Source: Persicitalea jodogahamensis
Lineage (GTDB): Bacteria > Bacteroidota > Bacteroidia > Cytophagales > Spirosomataceae
NCBI RefSeq assembly: GCF_014651615.1
Contig: NZ_BMXF01000001.1
Location: forward strand, 2,265,731 to 2,329,730
Direction of reading: 5' to 3'
DNA: 64,000 nt
Below the pieces are notes generated by a model that saw only the letters and a program-made list of their open reading frames with translations, made no database searches and was not told the origin of the DNA. A program made the position numbers and the translations under genes. This document shows, piece after piece, positions 35,587 to 43,923 of this stretch (positions within the stretch are counted from its first letter, which is position 1; every line of letters begins with the position of its first letter).

Positions 35587-37782
35587 CTACGCGGCCTGGA
35601 ATTCTCCCCGGAGTGCCGGGTGGTGCTTCACTTCTTCAAAACGACCGTCGGATACCACTTTGCCATCATGCAGTAAAAGTACCCGGTCGCACTGACTCAT
35701 AATCATCGGATCGTTGGACAGAATGAGCAACGACCAGGGCACGCCTTCTTTGGTGAGTTCCCGGATCAGCCGTTGCCTTTCGGAATTGACCGAACTATGC
35801 ATCACATCGTTTACCATCAGGATCTTGGGCCGCGTAACAATGCACCGCGCCAAAGTGATTTTGGCAATAAAGCTCTCCGAGTAGCGACGTCCGCCGGGAA
35901 GCATGTTGCTTTTCAGCCCGTCGGGTAGTTTGCTGATGGCATCAGTGAGGTTCAACATGTGGAGCGCCCATTCCAGATCGGCCAGGCTCACCTGATCGCG
36001 GCCCATGGTGATGTTTTCCAAAATCGACCCTTCGAAAATATCGTCCACGGCGATATTTTGCTCAATGTACGACCGCAGGCTCACCACATTCAGGTCGCGG
36101 AGCGAAATGCCGTTGAAAGTAATGCCGCCCTGGTAATCGGTCAACAAACCCGAAAGTACCCGCAGCAGCGTGTTTTTGCCCGATCCATTGGTGCCCGTCA
36201 CGCATACCGATTCACCGGGTTTCAACGAAAAGGAAATTCCGTCGAGGGCCGGATTTTCTCTGCCCTCGAAACGGTATTTCAAATCTTTTACCTCCAAAAA
36301 TAAGCCCTTTCTGAAATCCTGGGGCGAAAACCGGAATCCCTGTTCCCGTTCCAGCGGCATGTCGGTCACGTAGCCCAGCTTCTCCACGGCCGTGAGGGCG
36401 TCGAAAATAGTGTCAATACTTTGAATGAGCTTTTCAACCGAGCTGGTCAGCAGCACGATGATGATTTCGGTGGCCACAAACTGACCGAGAGAAATCTGCC
36501 GATCAACGACCAGGAAAGTACCCAGGATAAGCAAGCCGCCGATCACCAGCGTTTTGAAGCCAACGGCGTTCCAGAAGAATACTTTCAGGATCTTGAAGTG
36601 TTTCTTTCGATAGATCAGGTAGTTGTTGACCAGCCCGTCCATCTTCTCCATCGGCAGATTGCCCGTGCCGGATAGCTTGAAGGTATAGAGCGAACGGGCG
36701 ATATCTTCCAGCCATTGCGCGACTTTGTACTTGTACTTCGACTCCACCAGGCTGGTCTGCAGGCCCTTTGGGCCATTGAAGTAAATAATGAGCGCCACGA
36801 TGAGGATCGTCAGGAAACCGAAGGCGATAAAGAACGGATGATAAAACGACAGCAGCATGATTCCCAGCAGAATCTGCAAAATGGCACCGGTAATATCGAT
36901 CAGTATTTTGGGCAAGGACTTCTGGACCGTCAGAATATCGAAAAAACGGTTCATCAATTCGGGCGGGTAGTACCCCAGCAGCGACTCGGCTTTCACGCGC
37001 GGAATCCGATAGGTGAATTCGAAGGCCGCTTTGGCAAAAATTCTTTGTTGCAGCGTCTCCACGAGGGTGAACTGGATGATCTGCATGATGCCCGAAATGA
37101 GGACGCCCCCAATGACGACAAACAACAGCAAATAGACAGAACTAAACACCATGCCACCCGAAATGAGGTTGATGATGGCCTGAATCCCCAAGGGCAGCGA
37201 TAGGGTGATGAGACCGATCACGATGGCGTACAGATAGATGTACCCAATGTCCTTTTTCTCATTCCCCAGTAACCGGAAAAAACGCTGCACGGGGGTAAGG
37301 GGGGCAGCCGAAGGGGCTTCATTGTTGCTCACCAGCGACTCCATCGGAAAAGCGGTAAGGTAAAGTGCCTGTCCGTTTTTGACAGTATCGGAGGTACCTG
37401 TCCATAAATAAGGGTTCCGGGGAAGACTGGCTGAGTCTTCGGCCCGGCCATCGGGCGAAAAGCGAATGGATAGGGGCGTGCCGTCCAGTTTTTTTCCACC
37501 CAGAACCGGAACTACTGCATCCTCTGTCTTTTCAAAGTACAGAATCGGATACTGAGCTTCCTGGACCAACGTGGCCAGTTGCTGCGCCGGGGCATGGCTG
37601 CTCACAAGGGTCAGGTCATACTCACGGGCTTTCGAAATGAGGTCTCCCAGAAATATCGGGAGGTCTTTCTGGGCGTATTGGGTCAAATGCAGCGAATCGT
37701 ATACTTCACGCTGCGGTATATTCTTAGATTCAAATACCAGGGCAAGTTGCTGACAAATGGCTTGAATCAATCGGGAGTTCAT
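35587..37782 (-). CDS. ABC transporter-like protein with degenerate nucleotide-binding domain
   Basis: 731 residues. An N-terminal ~150-residue domain resembles the peptidase-C39-like domain of secretion ABC proteins, without a catalytic Cys that I can see. A six-helix ABC transmembrane domain follows (residues ~180-450), then a nucleotide-binding domain. Every catalytic motif of that domain is altered: Walker A GTNGSGKNT (Asn537 where Ser/Thr is needed after Lys536), signature LPGGR (628-632), Walker B MVND (Asn658 for Asp, Asp659 for the catalytic Glu), and the switch His replaced by Asn690 (LILSNDP). It keeps the Q-loop Gln. Low or no ATP hydrolysis is inferred. Confidence 0.88.
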   Translation of the reverse strand: MNSRLIQAICQQLALVFESKNIPQREVYDSLHLTQYAQKDLPIFLGDLISKAREYDLTLVSSHAPAQQLATLVQEAQYPILYFEKTEDAVVPVLGGKKLDGTPLSIRFSPDGRAEDSASLPRNPYLWTGTSDTVKNGQALYLTAFPMESLVSNNEAPSAAPLTPVQRFFRLLGNEKKDIGYIYLYAIVIGLITLSLPLGIQAIINLISGGMVFSSVYLLLFVVIGGVLISGIMQIIQFTLVETLQQRIFAKAAFEFTYRIPRVKAESLLGYYPPELMNRFFDILTVQKSLPKILIDITGAILQILLGIMLLSFYHPFFIAFGFLTILIVALIIYFNGPKGLQTSLVESKYKYKVAQWLEDIARSLYTFKLSGTGNLPMEKMDGLVNNYLIYRKKHFKILKVFFWNAVGFKTLVIGGLLILGTFLVVDRQISLGQFVATEIIIVLLTSSVEKLIQSIDTIFDALTAVEKLGYVTDMPLEREQGFRFSPQDFRKGLFLEVKDLKYRFEGRENPALDGISFSLKPGESVCVTGTNGSGKNTLLRVLSGLLTDYQGGITFNGISLRDLNVVSLRSYIEQNIAVDDIFEGSILENITMGRDQVSLADLEWALHMLNLTDAISKLPDGLKSNMLPGGRRYSESFIAKITLARCIVTRPKILMVNDVMHSSVNSERQRLIRELTKEGVPWSLLILSNDPMIMSQCDRVLLLHDGKVVSDGRFEEVKHHPALRGEFQAA

Positions 37783-37951
37783 ATAATTGAAGGAAATAAT
37801 TAATCTGGCTTGCGAAGATACTATTCAATTTCAACCCTGACAACGAATGAAGCATTGTGAATGTTCTCGGCGATTTGCATAAAGTGTTTTAATGAATGCG
37901 ATTGTAAATATTAATACCGGAGCGAGGCAATAGCCTTTCTTGAATTTCCTC

Positions 37952-37959
37952 TAATTTTG
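37952..37959 (+). promoter_or_regulatory. Predicted -7 element for hemF
   Basis: TAATTTTG matches TAnnTTTG and lies 21 bases before the hemF ATG, which implies a very short leader. I see no -33 TTG at a normal distance. Confidence 0.4.
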
Positions 37960-37980
37960 TCCAAAATAAAAAACGGAAAA

Positions 37981-38895
37981 ATGCAAGTCGAAGCAATCGA
38001 AGACTTTTTTAAGAACCTCCAAGACAACATCTGCCACGCCATCGAAGAAGAGGATGGTAAGGCCCAATTTCAGGAAGATCTCTGGGAACACCATTCCGGC
38101 GGCGGCGGGCGCACCCGGCTTATCCAAAACGGCAACGTCATCGAGAAAGGCGGCGTCAATTTTTCCAGTGTCCGGGGCGAGGTACATCCTCGTCTGCGTA
38201 AGCAAATGGAACTTGACGAAAACGACGACCACCATTTCACGGCCACGGGCGTTTCCATCGTGATGCATCCGCACTCGCCCAAAGTACCCATCATCCACAT
38301 GAATGTCAGGTACTTTGAGTTAAGTGACGGTACCTGTTGGTTTGGCGGCGGCATCGACCTCACGCCGCACTATGTGGTCGAGGAAGACGCCCGGCTTTTT
38401 CACCAGACGCTGAAAGAGGTCTGCGACCGACACCATGCCGCCTTCTACCCGGCCTTCAAACAATGGGCGGACGACTATTTTTATATACCGCACCGGGACG
38501 AAACCCGCGGCGTCGGTGGTATATTTTTCGACTACCTGAAACCTGACGAGCCGGGCAAAGGGCAGGGACTTTCCAAAGCGGAATTGTTTCAGTTTGTCGG
38601 TGAGGTAGGGCAAAGTTTCGCGCCGCTTTATACGGGCTTCATGCAACAGCACCGTGACGAGCCTTTTACCGAAGTGGAAAAAAAATGGCAATACCTGCGG
38701 CGTGGGCGCTACGTGGAGTTTAATCTGGTTTGGGACCGGGGAACAAAATTTGGCCTGGAAACCAACGGCCGGACCGAATCCATTCTGATGAGTCTGCCGC
38801 CCCAGGCCCAGTGGGAGTACAATTTTGCACCCGCGCCTGATTCGCCCGAGGCCGAAACGTTGGCTTTGTTGAAAAAAGGAATCGATTGGGTATAG
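37981..38895 (+). CDS. hemF: Oxygen-dependent coproporphyrinogen III oxidase
   Basis: 304 residues from the ATG at 37981; an upstream in-frame TTG is not needed. It has the family signatures GGGGRTRLIQNGNVIEKGGV, the HFTATGVSIVMHPHSP segment, the FGGGIDLTPHYV active-site loop, and the C-terminal GRYVEFNLVWDRGTKFGLE. It converts coproporphyrinogen III to protoporphyrinogen IX with oxygen in haem synthesis, so the host lives in air. It converges with menC with one base between the stops. Confidence 0.95.
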   Translation: MQVEAIEDFFKNLQDNICHAIEEEDGKAQFQEDLWEHHSGGGGRTRLIQNGNVIEKGGVNFSSVRGEVHPRLRKQMELDENDDHHFTATGVSIVMHPHSPKVPIIHMNVRYFELSDGTCWFGGGIDLTPHYVVEEDARLFHQTLKEVCDRHHAAFYPAFKQWADDYFYIPHRDETRGVGGIFFDYLKPDEPGKGQGLSKAELFQFVGEVGQSFAPLYTGFMQQHRDEPFTEVEKKWQYLRRGRYVEFNLVWDRGTKFGLETNGRTESILMSLPPQAQWEYNFAPAPDSPEAETLALLKKGIDWV

Positions 38896-38896
38896 C

Positions 38897-40000
38897 TTAC
38901 ACGGTAAGCCAGCCCGAATCAAGGGCGGACAAGTCCCAATTGTCGGGGCCGTTGGCAAATAGTTTGCCATCCCGAATGGTCAGTGGGGAAGCGAAATTAT
39001 TTTCGTAAATCTGCCCGGTGCCCAATCCCTGTGGTAGTATGGTGTCGAACTGCGCGGTGAACTGGGCGATGGCATTCAGCCCGATATTCGATTCCAGCGC
39101 CGAAGTGATCCACCAGCCGATTGAAAGCCGCTGGGCGATCTCGATCCACTCCCGACATTGCTGGAATCCGCCCAGGAGTGTGGGTTTCAGGATAATGTAT
39201 TGAGGGTGGATGGTTTTTAACAAGGAGAATTTCTCCATATAATCCATCTTGCCGATCAATTCCTCGTCCAGTGCGATTGGAATGGGGGATAAGGCGGCCA
39301 ATTGCGCCATCAGTTCCGGTTGTCCGACCGCGACGGGCTGCTCAATGGAATGGAGGTGGTTTTTCGACAGGCAGCTCAGTTTATCCTGTACTTCTCCGGC
39401 GGCAAAAGCACCGTTGGCGTCTACCCGAAGTTCGATCTCCTCGGCGGAAAAGCGGCAGCGGATGGATTCAAGGACGCGGCACTCCTGCGCAAAATCAATG
39501 GCGCCCACTTTGATTTTTATGGTCGTGAAGCCCTGCGCCAGTTTCTCCTCGATTTGGCGTTGCATGAATTCCTCCGGTCCCATCCACACCAGACCGTTGA
39601 TGACGATGCCCTGTGCCTTCTTTGAGAAATCGTTCTTGAAAAGTACCCTCTGGCCTCCATTCATGAAATCGTGCAGGGCGGTTTCTATGCCGAACCGGAT
39701 GGAAGGCAAGCCGGCGGGAATGAGCTGATCAAGAATGATGGGGAGGTTGAAAGGGAACACTTCCAGGTCGAGGCTGTTAAAAAGCCCGCAAATCTCCGCT
39801 AACTTTGTTTCAAAATCTGCCCCATCGTCGATGCTCAGGCCGGGCAAGGGGCCACATTCGCCGTATCCCTCCGTACCGGGCTGTTCTTCGTCGGTAATTT
39901 TGACTAACCAGGAAGTTTTTTGTGTCAATACGCCGCGCGAAGTACCTGCTTCAAATTTGAATTTTAGAACGTAAGGCTGGTACTGGATGAGCAAGGACAT
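38897..40000 (-). CDS. menC: o-Succinylbenzoate synthase
   Basis: 367 residues of the enolase superfamily, muconate-lactonising subgroup. Catalytic and metal residues are seen in IKIKVG (Lys), LRVDANGAF (Asp), SIEQPV (Glu), IALDEEL (Asp) and ILKPTLLGG (Lys). The capping domain opens with YGECGPLPGLS. MenC makes o-succinylbenzoate for menaquinone. An N-acylamino-acid racemase activity is known for some relatives, but the position beside lpxK and hemF fits a housekeeping role. It is divergent from lpxK with a 39-base gap. Confidence 0.88.
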   Translation of the reverse strand: MSLLIQYQPYVLKFKFEAGTSRGVLTQKTSWLVKITDEEQPGTEGYGECGPLPGLSIDDGADFETKLAEICGLFNSLDLEVFPFNLPIILDQLIPAGLPSIRFGIETALHDFMNGGQRVLFKNDFSKKAQGIVINGLVWMGPEEFMQRQIEEKLAQGFTTIKIKVGAIDFAQECRVLESIRCRFSAEEIELRVDANGAFAAGEVQDKLSCLSKNHLHSIEQPVAVGQPELMAQLAALSPIPIALDEELIGKMDYMEKFSLLKTIHPQYIILKPTLLGGFQQCREWIEIAQRLSIGWWITSALESNIGLNAIAQFTAQFDTILPQGLGTGQIYENNFASPLTIRDGKLFANGPDNWDLSALDSGWLTV

Positions 40001-40039
40001 GAATAGAGTGTGTCAGATTATAAAAAAGAGGACAAGTAT

Positions 40040-41131
40040 ATGAAAAAAATCGAGCCGGATAGAAAACGATTGAGTGAACGGAATATAGTCCGAATCCTGC
40101 TGAAACCTCTTTCCTTTCTGTACGGCTTGGTGACAACTTTGCGTAACCGACTGTACGACAATAGAATGCTCCGATCAGAATCTACTTCCCAATTCTCCAT
40201 TGTGGTAGGCAACCTGACGGTAGGCGGAACCGGGAAAACTCCGCTTGTCGAATACCTGATTCGCACATTGGGTCAGCAAAACGGGATTGTAACGTTGAGT
40301 AGAGGGTACGGTCGGGAGAGCCGTGGATTCATGATGGCTTCACCGGACAGCACCGCGGCCGACATCGGGGACGAGCCGCTGCAGTACTATCAAAAATTTG
40401 GCCAAAAAATCCCGGTGGCGGTTTGTGAAAATAGGGTGGAGGGCAGCCGGCTTCTGGAAGAGTACTTTCCGGCCCATAAACTACTGCTTTTGGACGATGC
40501 GTTTCAGCACCGCGCACTGCGGCCCGATGTAGCGATTTTACTGAACGACTTCAATCGCCCGTTCTATCAGGATGATCCGTTTCCCGGTGGGAGACTGCGG
40601 GAGGGCCGGTCCGGGGCAGAGCGGGCCGACGCCATCATTACGACCAAATGCCCGCCCGACCTGAGTGCGAAAGCGAAAGAGTCCATCAGGCAGAGCATAG
40701 CCAAATACGCCGCTCCGGGAACGCCCTGCTTCTTTGCGGGTGTTCGCTATGGGGCAATGAGGAGCTTCGATGATACCGATGTCCCGGCCCGGTCCGTTGT
40801 ACTCGTGACCGGAATCGCGCAGCCGCAGCCTTTGCAACAGTACGTAGCAGAAAAATTCGGCCTGGATCAGCATATCCGGTTTCCCGACCACCATGGCTAC
40901 ACCGAAGCAGATGTGGCGGAAATGTTAAAAAGTCTAAAAAACGATCAAATAATCTTGACCACAGAGAAAGATAAGGTCAAATTGCGACCTTTGGCGGCAG
41001 AAATAAATGCTACTTCCCGTTTTTGCTACATACCGATCGAAGTTGAATTTGGCGACGAGACGGAAGCTTTTCGGGAATGGCTGCGGGTCAGCGTAGTGCA
41101 GCCTTTGCAAGCCCGCCCGGTCATGGATTGA
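40040..41131 (+). CDS. lpxK: Tetraacyldisaccharide 4'-kinase
   Basis: 363 residues from the ATG at 40040, which has AGAGGAC just upstream; the GTG at 40010 is weaker. The N-terminal helix (LLKPLSFLYGLVTTLRNRLYD) anchors it to the inner membrane. The P-loop is GNLTVGGTGKTP, and a second motif is LLLDDAFQHRAL. It phosphorylates the disaccharide precursor of lipid A, which shows the host has lipopolysaccharide or a lipid A-like molecule. The porin gene follows. Confidence 0.95.
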   Translation: MKKIEPDRKRLSERNIVRILLKPLSFLYGLVTTLRNRLYDNRMLRSESTSQFSIVVGNLTVGGTGKTPLVEYLIRTLGQQNGIVTLSRGYGRESRGFMMASPDSTAADIGDEPLQYYQKFGQKIPVAVCENRVEGSRLLEEYFPAHKLLLLDDAFQHRALRPDVAILLNDFNRPFYQDDPFPGGRLREGRSGAERADAIITTKCPPDLSAKAKESIRQSIAKYAAPGTPCFFAGVRYGAMRSFDDTDVPARSVVLVTGIAQPQPLQQYVAEKFGLDQHIRFPDHHGYTEADVAEMLKSLKNDQIILTTEKDKVKLRPLAAEINATSRFCYIPIEVEFGDETEAFREWLRVSVVQPLQARPVMD

Positions 41132-41191
41132 TTTTTAATAAATTGATAAACCAAAATTCAATAAAGCTGGAAACCGCGTGGTTTTTACCAT

Positions 41192-41210
41192 GGTCTGTAT
41201 CTCACAGACC
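41192..41210. repeat. GGTCTGT...ACAGACC palindrome at the porin 5' end
   Basis: GGTCTGT-ATCTC-ACAGACC, perfect 7-bp arms. It belongs to the family seen at 1993-6118. Because it is in frame with the porin gene, it makes the apparent N-terminal extension of that gene suspect. Confidence 0.6.
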
Positions 41211-41223
41211 TGCGCTCAAAACT

Positions 41224-43173
41224 GTGTTGGCCGTCATGTTCTTCTTCGCTGGGGTATTGATCACTCAGCGCGCGGAAGCTCAAATTCGCCCCGGTGGTAT
41301 CAATCTACCCCAGGGTATCCCCACCCAGGGTGGGGGGGGCGGTGGTGGGCAGGGAGGCGCTGTCCTGGACGATACTACCAAGAACCTGTACGGCCCCAAC
41401 ACGGCCCTGCACTTTTTCGAGGACGATATTCTGAACAACCGCGACTCGACGCGCTACCGGCTCGACACCTCCCTGACGGGTATTCATCGCTGGACTTTTG
41501 TAGACCAGAGTTGGAATCATCTGGTGGATTTGGGAAACTACGGCACGGCCACCCGGAATACGTTCTACCGGCCGCACCAAAGTGTGGGGGCTCAACTCGG
41601 CTTCCGGGCTTACGACCCCTACGCCGTGCAGGAAGGCGAGGTGAAGTATTATGACACCCAGTCTCCGCTTACCGAAATGACGTTTGTTTCGGGCGGCCGG
41701 GGACGGAACATTCTGCGCTTTGGCTTCAACCAGAATATCACGCCCCGACTGAACATTGGTTTCCGGGTACAGCGCTTTACCTCCAATAAGCAGTATGGTA
41801 CATTCAGTACCCGTAACTCAGAAGCTATCCTGTCGCAGAATTGGAATTTTCTGACCCAGGCCAGCTACTTTTCCAAAGACAAAAAATATACGATTCTGGC
41901 CCACTACCGGCACCTTAATCACAACACCAGAGAACAGGGCGGATTGCTGAATGTGCGCGATACTACCTCTGCGGATAGTAGTAAAAAACTTTTTGTGTAT
42001 GACGGACCGGCCCGACTGAGCGATGACGCACGTTCCTGGGAGCGGCGGCACGTTTTTCACGTTTATCAGCAGTATCGTCTCGCCAATGGCTTCCAGCTTT
42101 TTCAGCAAGGCGAATATACCGGGGTGAAAGACCGCTACGATGATCCCGGTACCCAAACCGGTTTTCAGAATGGCGTGTACCGGCAAATTCTTTACGATTC
42201 TACTTCAACGCATCAGGCCGTCGATTACCGGTTGATCGATACCAAACTGGGTATCAAGGGTACTTTCTCGGGATTTAACTATCGGGCCTATTATCGTCCG
42301 AGGGTATACCGGGTGCGGGGAACTTACAATACTTCCGACTCGACTGAATCGAGTTACCGAAACGTTCGCTTCGAGAACATCGTCGGTCTGTGGCTCAGCT
42401 ATTACCTCAAAGATTCTACGCAACACCTCATAGCCGAGGGGCAGCACCTCCTGGGCCGCGACTTTCTGCTGCGTGGCGAACTCTCGACACGCTGGTTTGA
42501 GGCGGGCTACCAGACCGCCTTCTGGACCCCGGATATGCTGATGCAGCGGTACGAAAGCAACCATCTCCGCTGGGACAACGGCTTCAATTTGACGGGGGCC
42601 AATACCATCTACGGCTCGCTACCCATCAAAACCAGGAATCTGAATTTCGAGCCGCAGATGCAGTACCACCTGGTGAGCAACTACGTCTACTACGACACCG
42701 CCGCTGTGGCCCGGCAGTTTTCGGGTTCGTTCAGTTTGTTAAGAATCGGAGCAAAAGTTTCCTGGCAGAAAAACAAGCTCAATTTTCGGGGCGAAGGCTA
42801 CTACACCATCAATTCCAACACGGATATCATCCGCATCCCGGCCTTATTTCTTTCAGGAGAGCTGACCTATGACTTCATTTATGCCAAGGTACTTTATGTG
42901 CAGGTGGGCGTGTCGGCGCACTACCGCTCGTCCTATCTGGCCGATGCCTACATGCCGGTGACCCAGCAATTTTATTTACAGAACAACTTTTTGGTGGATC
43001 GCTACGCCGTGGCCGATGCCTTTGCCACCCTCCGAATCAACCGGGTGCGCCTTTTGCTGAAAATGTCGCATATTAACCAAGGACTGGGTGTGGAGGGATA
43101 CTACACCACGCCAAGGTACCTTGGCTTGCAGCGAACGTTCAGTTTCGGAGTGTTTTGGCCATTATTTGATTAA
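41224..43173 (+). CDS. Putative porin (Bacteroidota Porin_10 type)
   Basis: About 650 residues from the GTG at 41224; an ATG at 41236 is an alternative. In-frame codons further left run through a palindrome and into the end of lpxK, so they are doubtful. The signal peptide (VMFFFAGVLITQRAEA) is followed by a Gly-rich stretch, then beta strands of an outer-membrane barrel with the family wording DTSLTGIHRWTF and DLGNYGTATRN. It is probably a nonspecific or substrate-unknown channel. It comes 92 bases after lpxK and 6 before miaE, likely one message. Confidence 0.78.
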   Translation: MLAVMFFFAGVLITQRAEAQIRPGGINLPQGIPTQGGGGGGGQGGAVLDDTTKNLYGPNTALHFFEDDILNNRDSTRYRLDTSLTGIHRWTFVDQSWNHLVDLGNYGTATRNTFYRPHQSVGAQLGFRAYDPYAVQEGEVKYYDTQSPLTEMTFVSGGRGRNILRFGFNQNITPRLNIGFRVQRFTSNKQYGTFSTRNSEAILSQNWNFLTQASYFSKDKKYTILAHYRHLNHNTREQGGLLNVRDTTSADSSKKLFVYDGPARLSDDARSWERRHVFHVYQQYRLANGFQLFQQGEYTGVKDRYDDPGTQTGFQNGVYRQILYDSTSTHQAVDYRLIDTKLGIKGTFSGFNYRAYYRPRVYRVRGTYNTSDSTESSYRNVRFENIVGLWLSYYLKDSTQHLIAEGQHLLGRDFLLRGELSTRWFEAGYQTAFWTPDMLMQRYESNHLRWDNGFNLTGANTIYGSLPIKTRNLNFEPQMQYHLVSNYVYYDTAAVARQFSGSFSLLRIGAKVSWQKNKLNFRGEGYYTINSNTDIIRIPALFLSGELTYDFIYAKVLYVQVGVSAHYRSSYLADAYMPVTQQFYLQNNFLVDRYAVADAFATLRINRVRLLLKMSHINQGLGVEGYYTTPRYLGLQRTFSFGVFWPLFD

Positions 43174-43179
43174 AAAATC

Positions 43180-43773
43180 ATGTCACTCACCACCCTTGGA
43201 CTTGAACTACCCACCGATCCTCGCTGGGCTGATATCGCCGGTATGCAGATCGGGGAGATTTTGATCGATCATGCCTACTGCGAACAGAAAGCCGCTTCGG
43301 CTTGCATTTCGCTCATCGTCCACTTTCCCGCCCGGGCCAAACTGGTGGAAATGCTGACCCCGATTGTGAGTGAGGAATGGGGGCACTTTCAGCGGGTTTT
43401 GAAGGAATTGAAAAAAAGAGACATACCGCTGGGCCGTCAACGGAAAGATGCCTATGTAGGCCGCTTGCGGGAAGTTTTACACACCAAGGGCAACGGGAAC
43501 GATGTGTTTCTGGATCGCCTGCTGGTTTGTGCCCTCATCGAAGCGCGTAGTTGCGAGCGATTCAAGCTATTGTCGGAGCAACTGACAGATGAAAGCTTGC
43601 AGAAATTTTACCGGGAACTGATGATTTCGGAAGCCGGACATTACCGTTGTTTCCTGGAACTTGCCGAATATTATCTGCCCAAAGCCGTAGTGCGTGATCG
43701 ATGGAAGGAATTACTGGTTCACGAAGCGGAGATTATGAAATCGCTGGAACCCAGAGGAGATCGGATCCATTGA
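43180..43773 (+). CDS. miaE: tRNA 2-methylthio-N6-isopentenyladenosine hydroxylase
   Basis: 197 residues with the ferritin-like di-iron helices of MiaE: Glu in DHAYCEQKAASA, SEEWGHF (ExxH), ALIEARSCERF (Glu), and ISEAGHYRCF (ExxH). It hydroxylates the isopentenyl group of ms2i6A37 in tRNA with oxygen. Only some bacteria carry it, so it is a distinguishing trait. It starts 6 bases after the porin stop. Confidence 0.92.
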   Translation: MSLTTLGLELPTDPRWADIAGMQIGEILIDHAYCEQKAASACISLIVHFPARAKLVEMLTPIVSEEWGHFQRVLKELKKRDIPLGRQRKDAYVGRLREVLHTKGNGNDVFLDRLLVCALIEARSCERFKLLSEQLTDESLQKFYRELMISEAGHYRCFLELAEYYLPKAVVRDRWKELLVHEAEIMKSLEPRGDRIH

Positions 43774-43923
43774 TACCATAGCCGATAACTACCCATCGTA
43801 TCAACGATCAACTAATTCTCGTTCCCCTACATCGGCCATCCATCTTTACCACACTCAGTATCGGTTCCTTAGCAGTGAGCCTGGTGCCTCTGCCACTTTG
43901 GAACTTCGCCACTTACAATAAAA

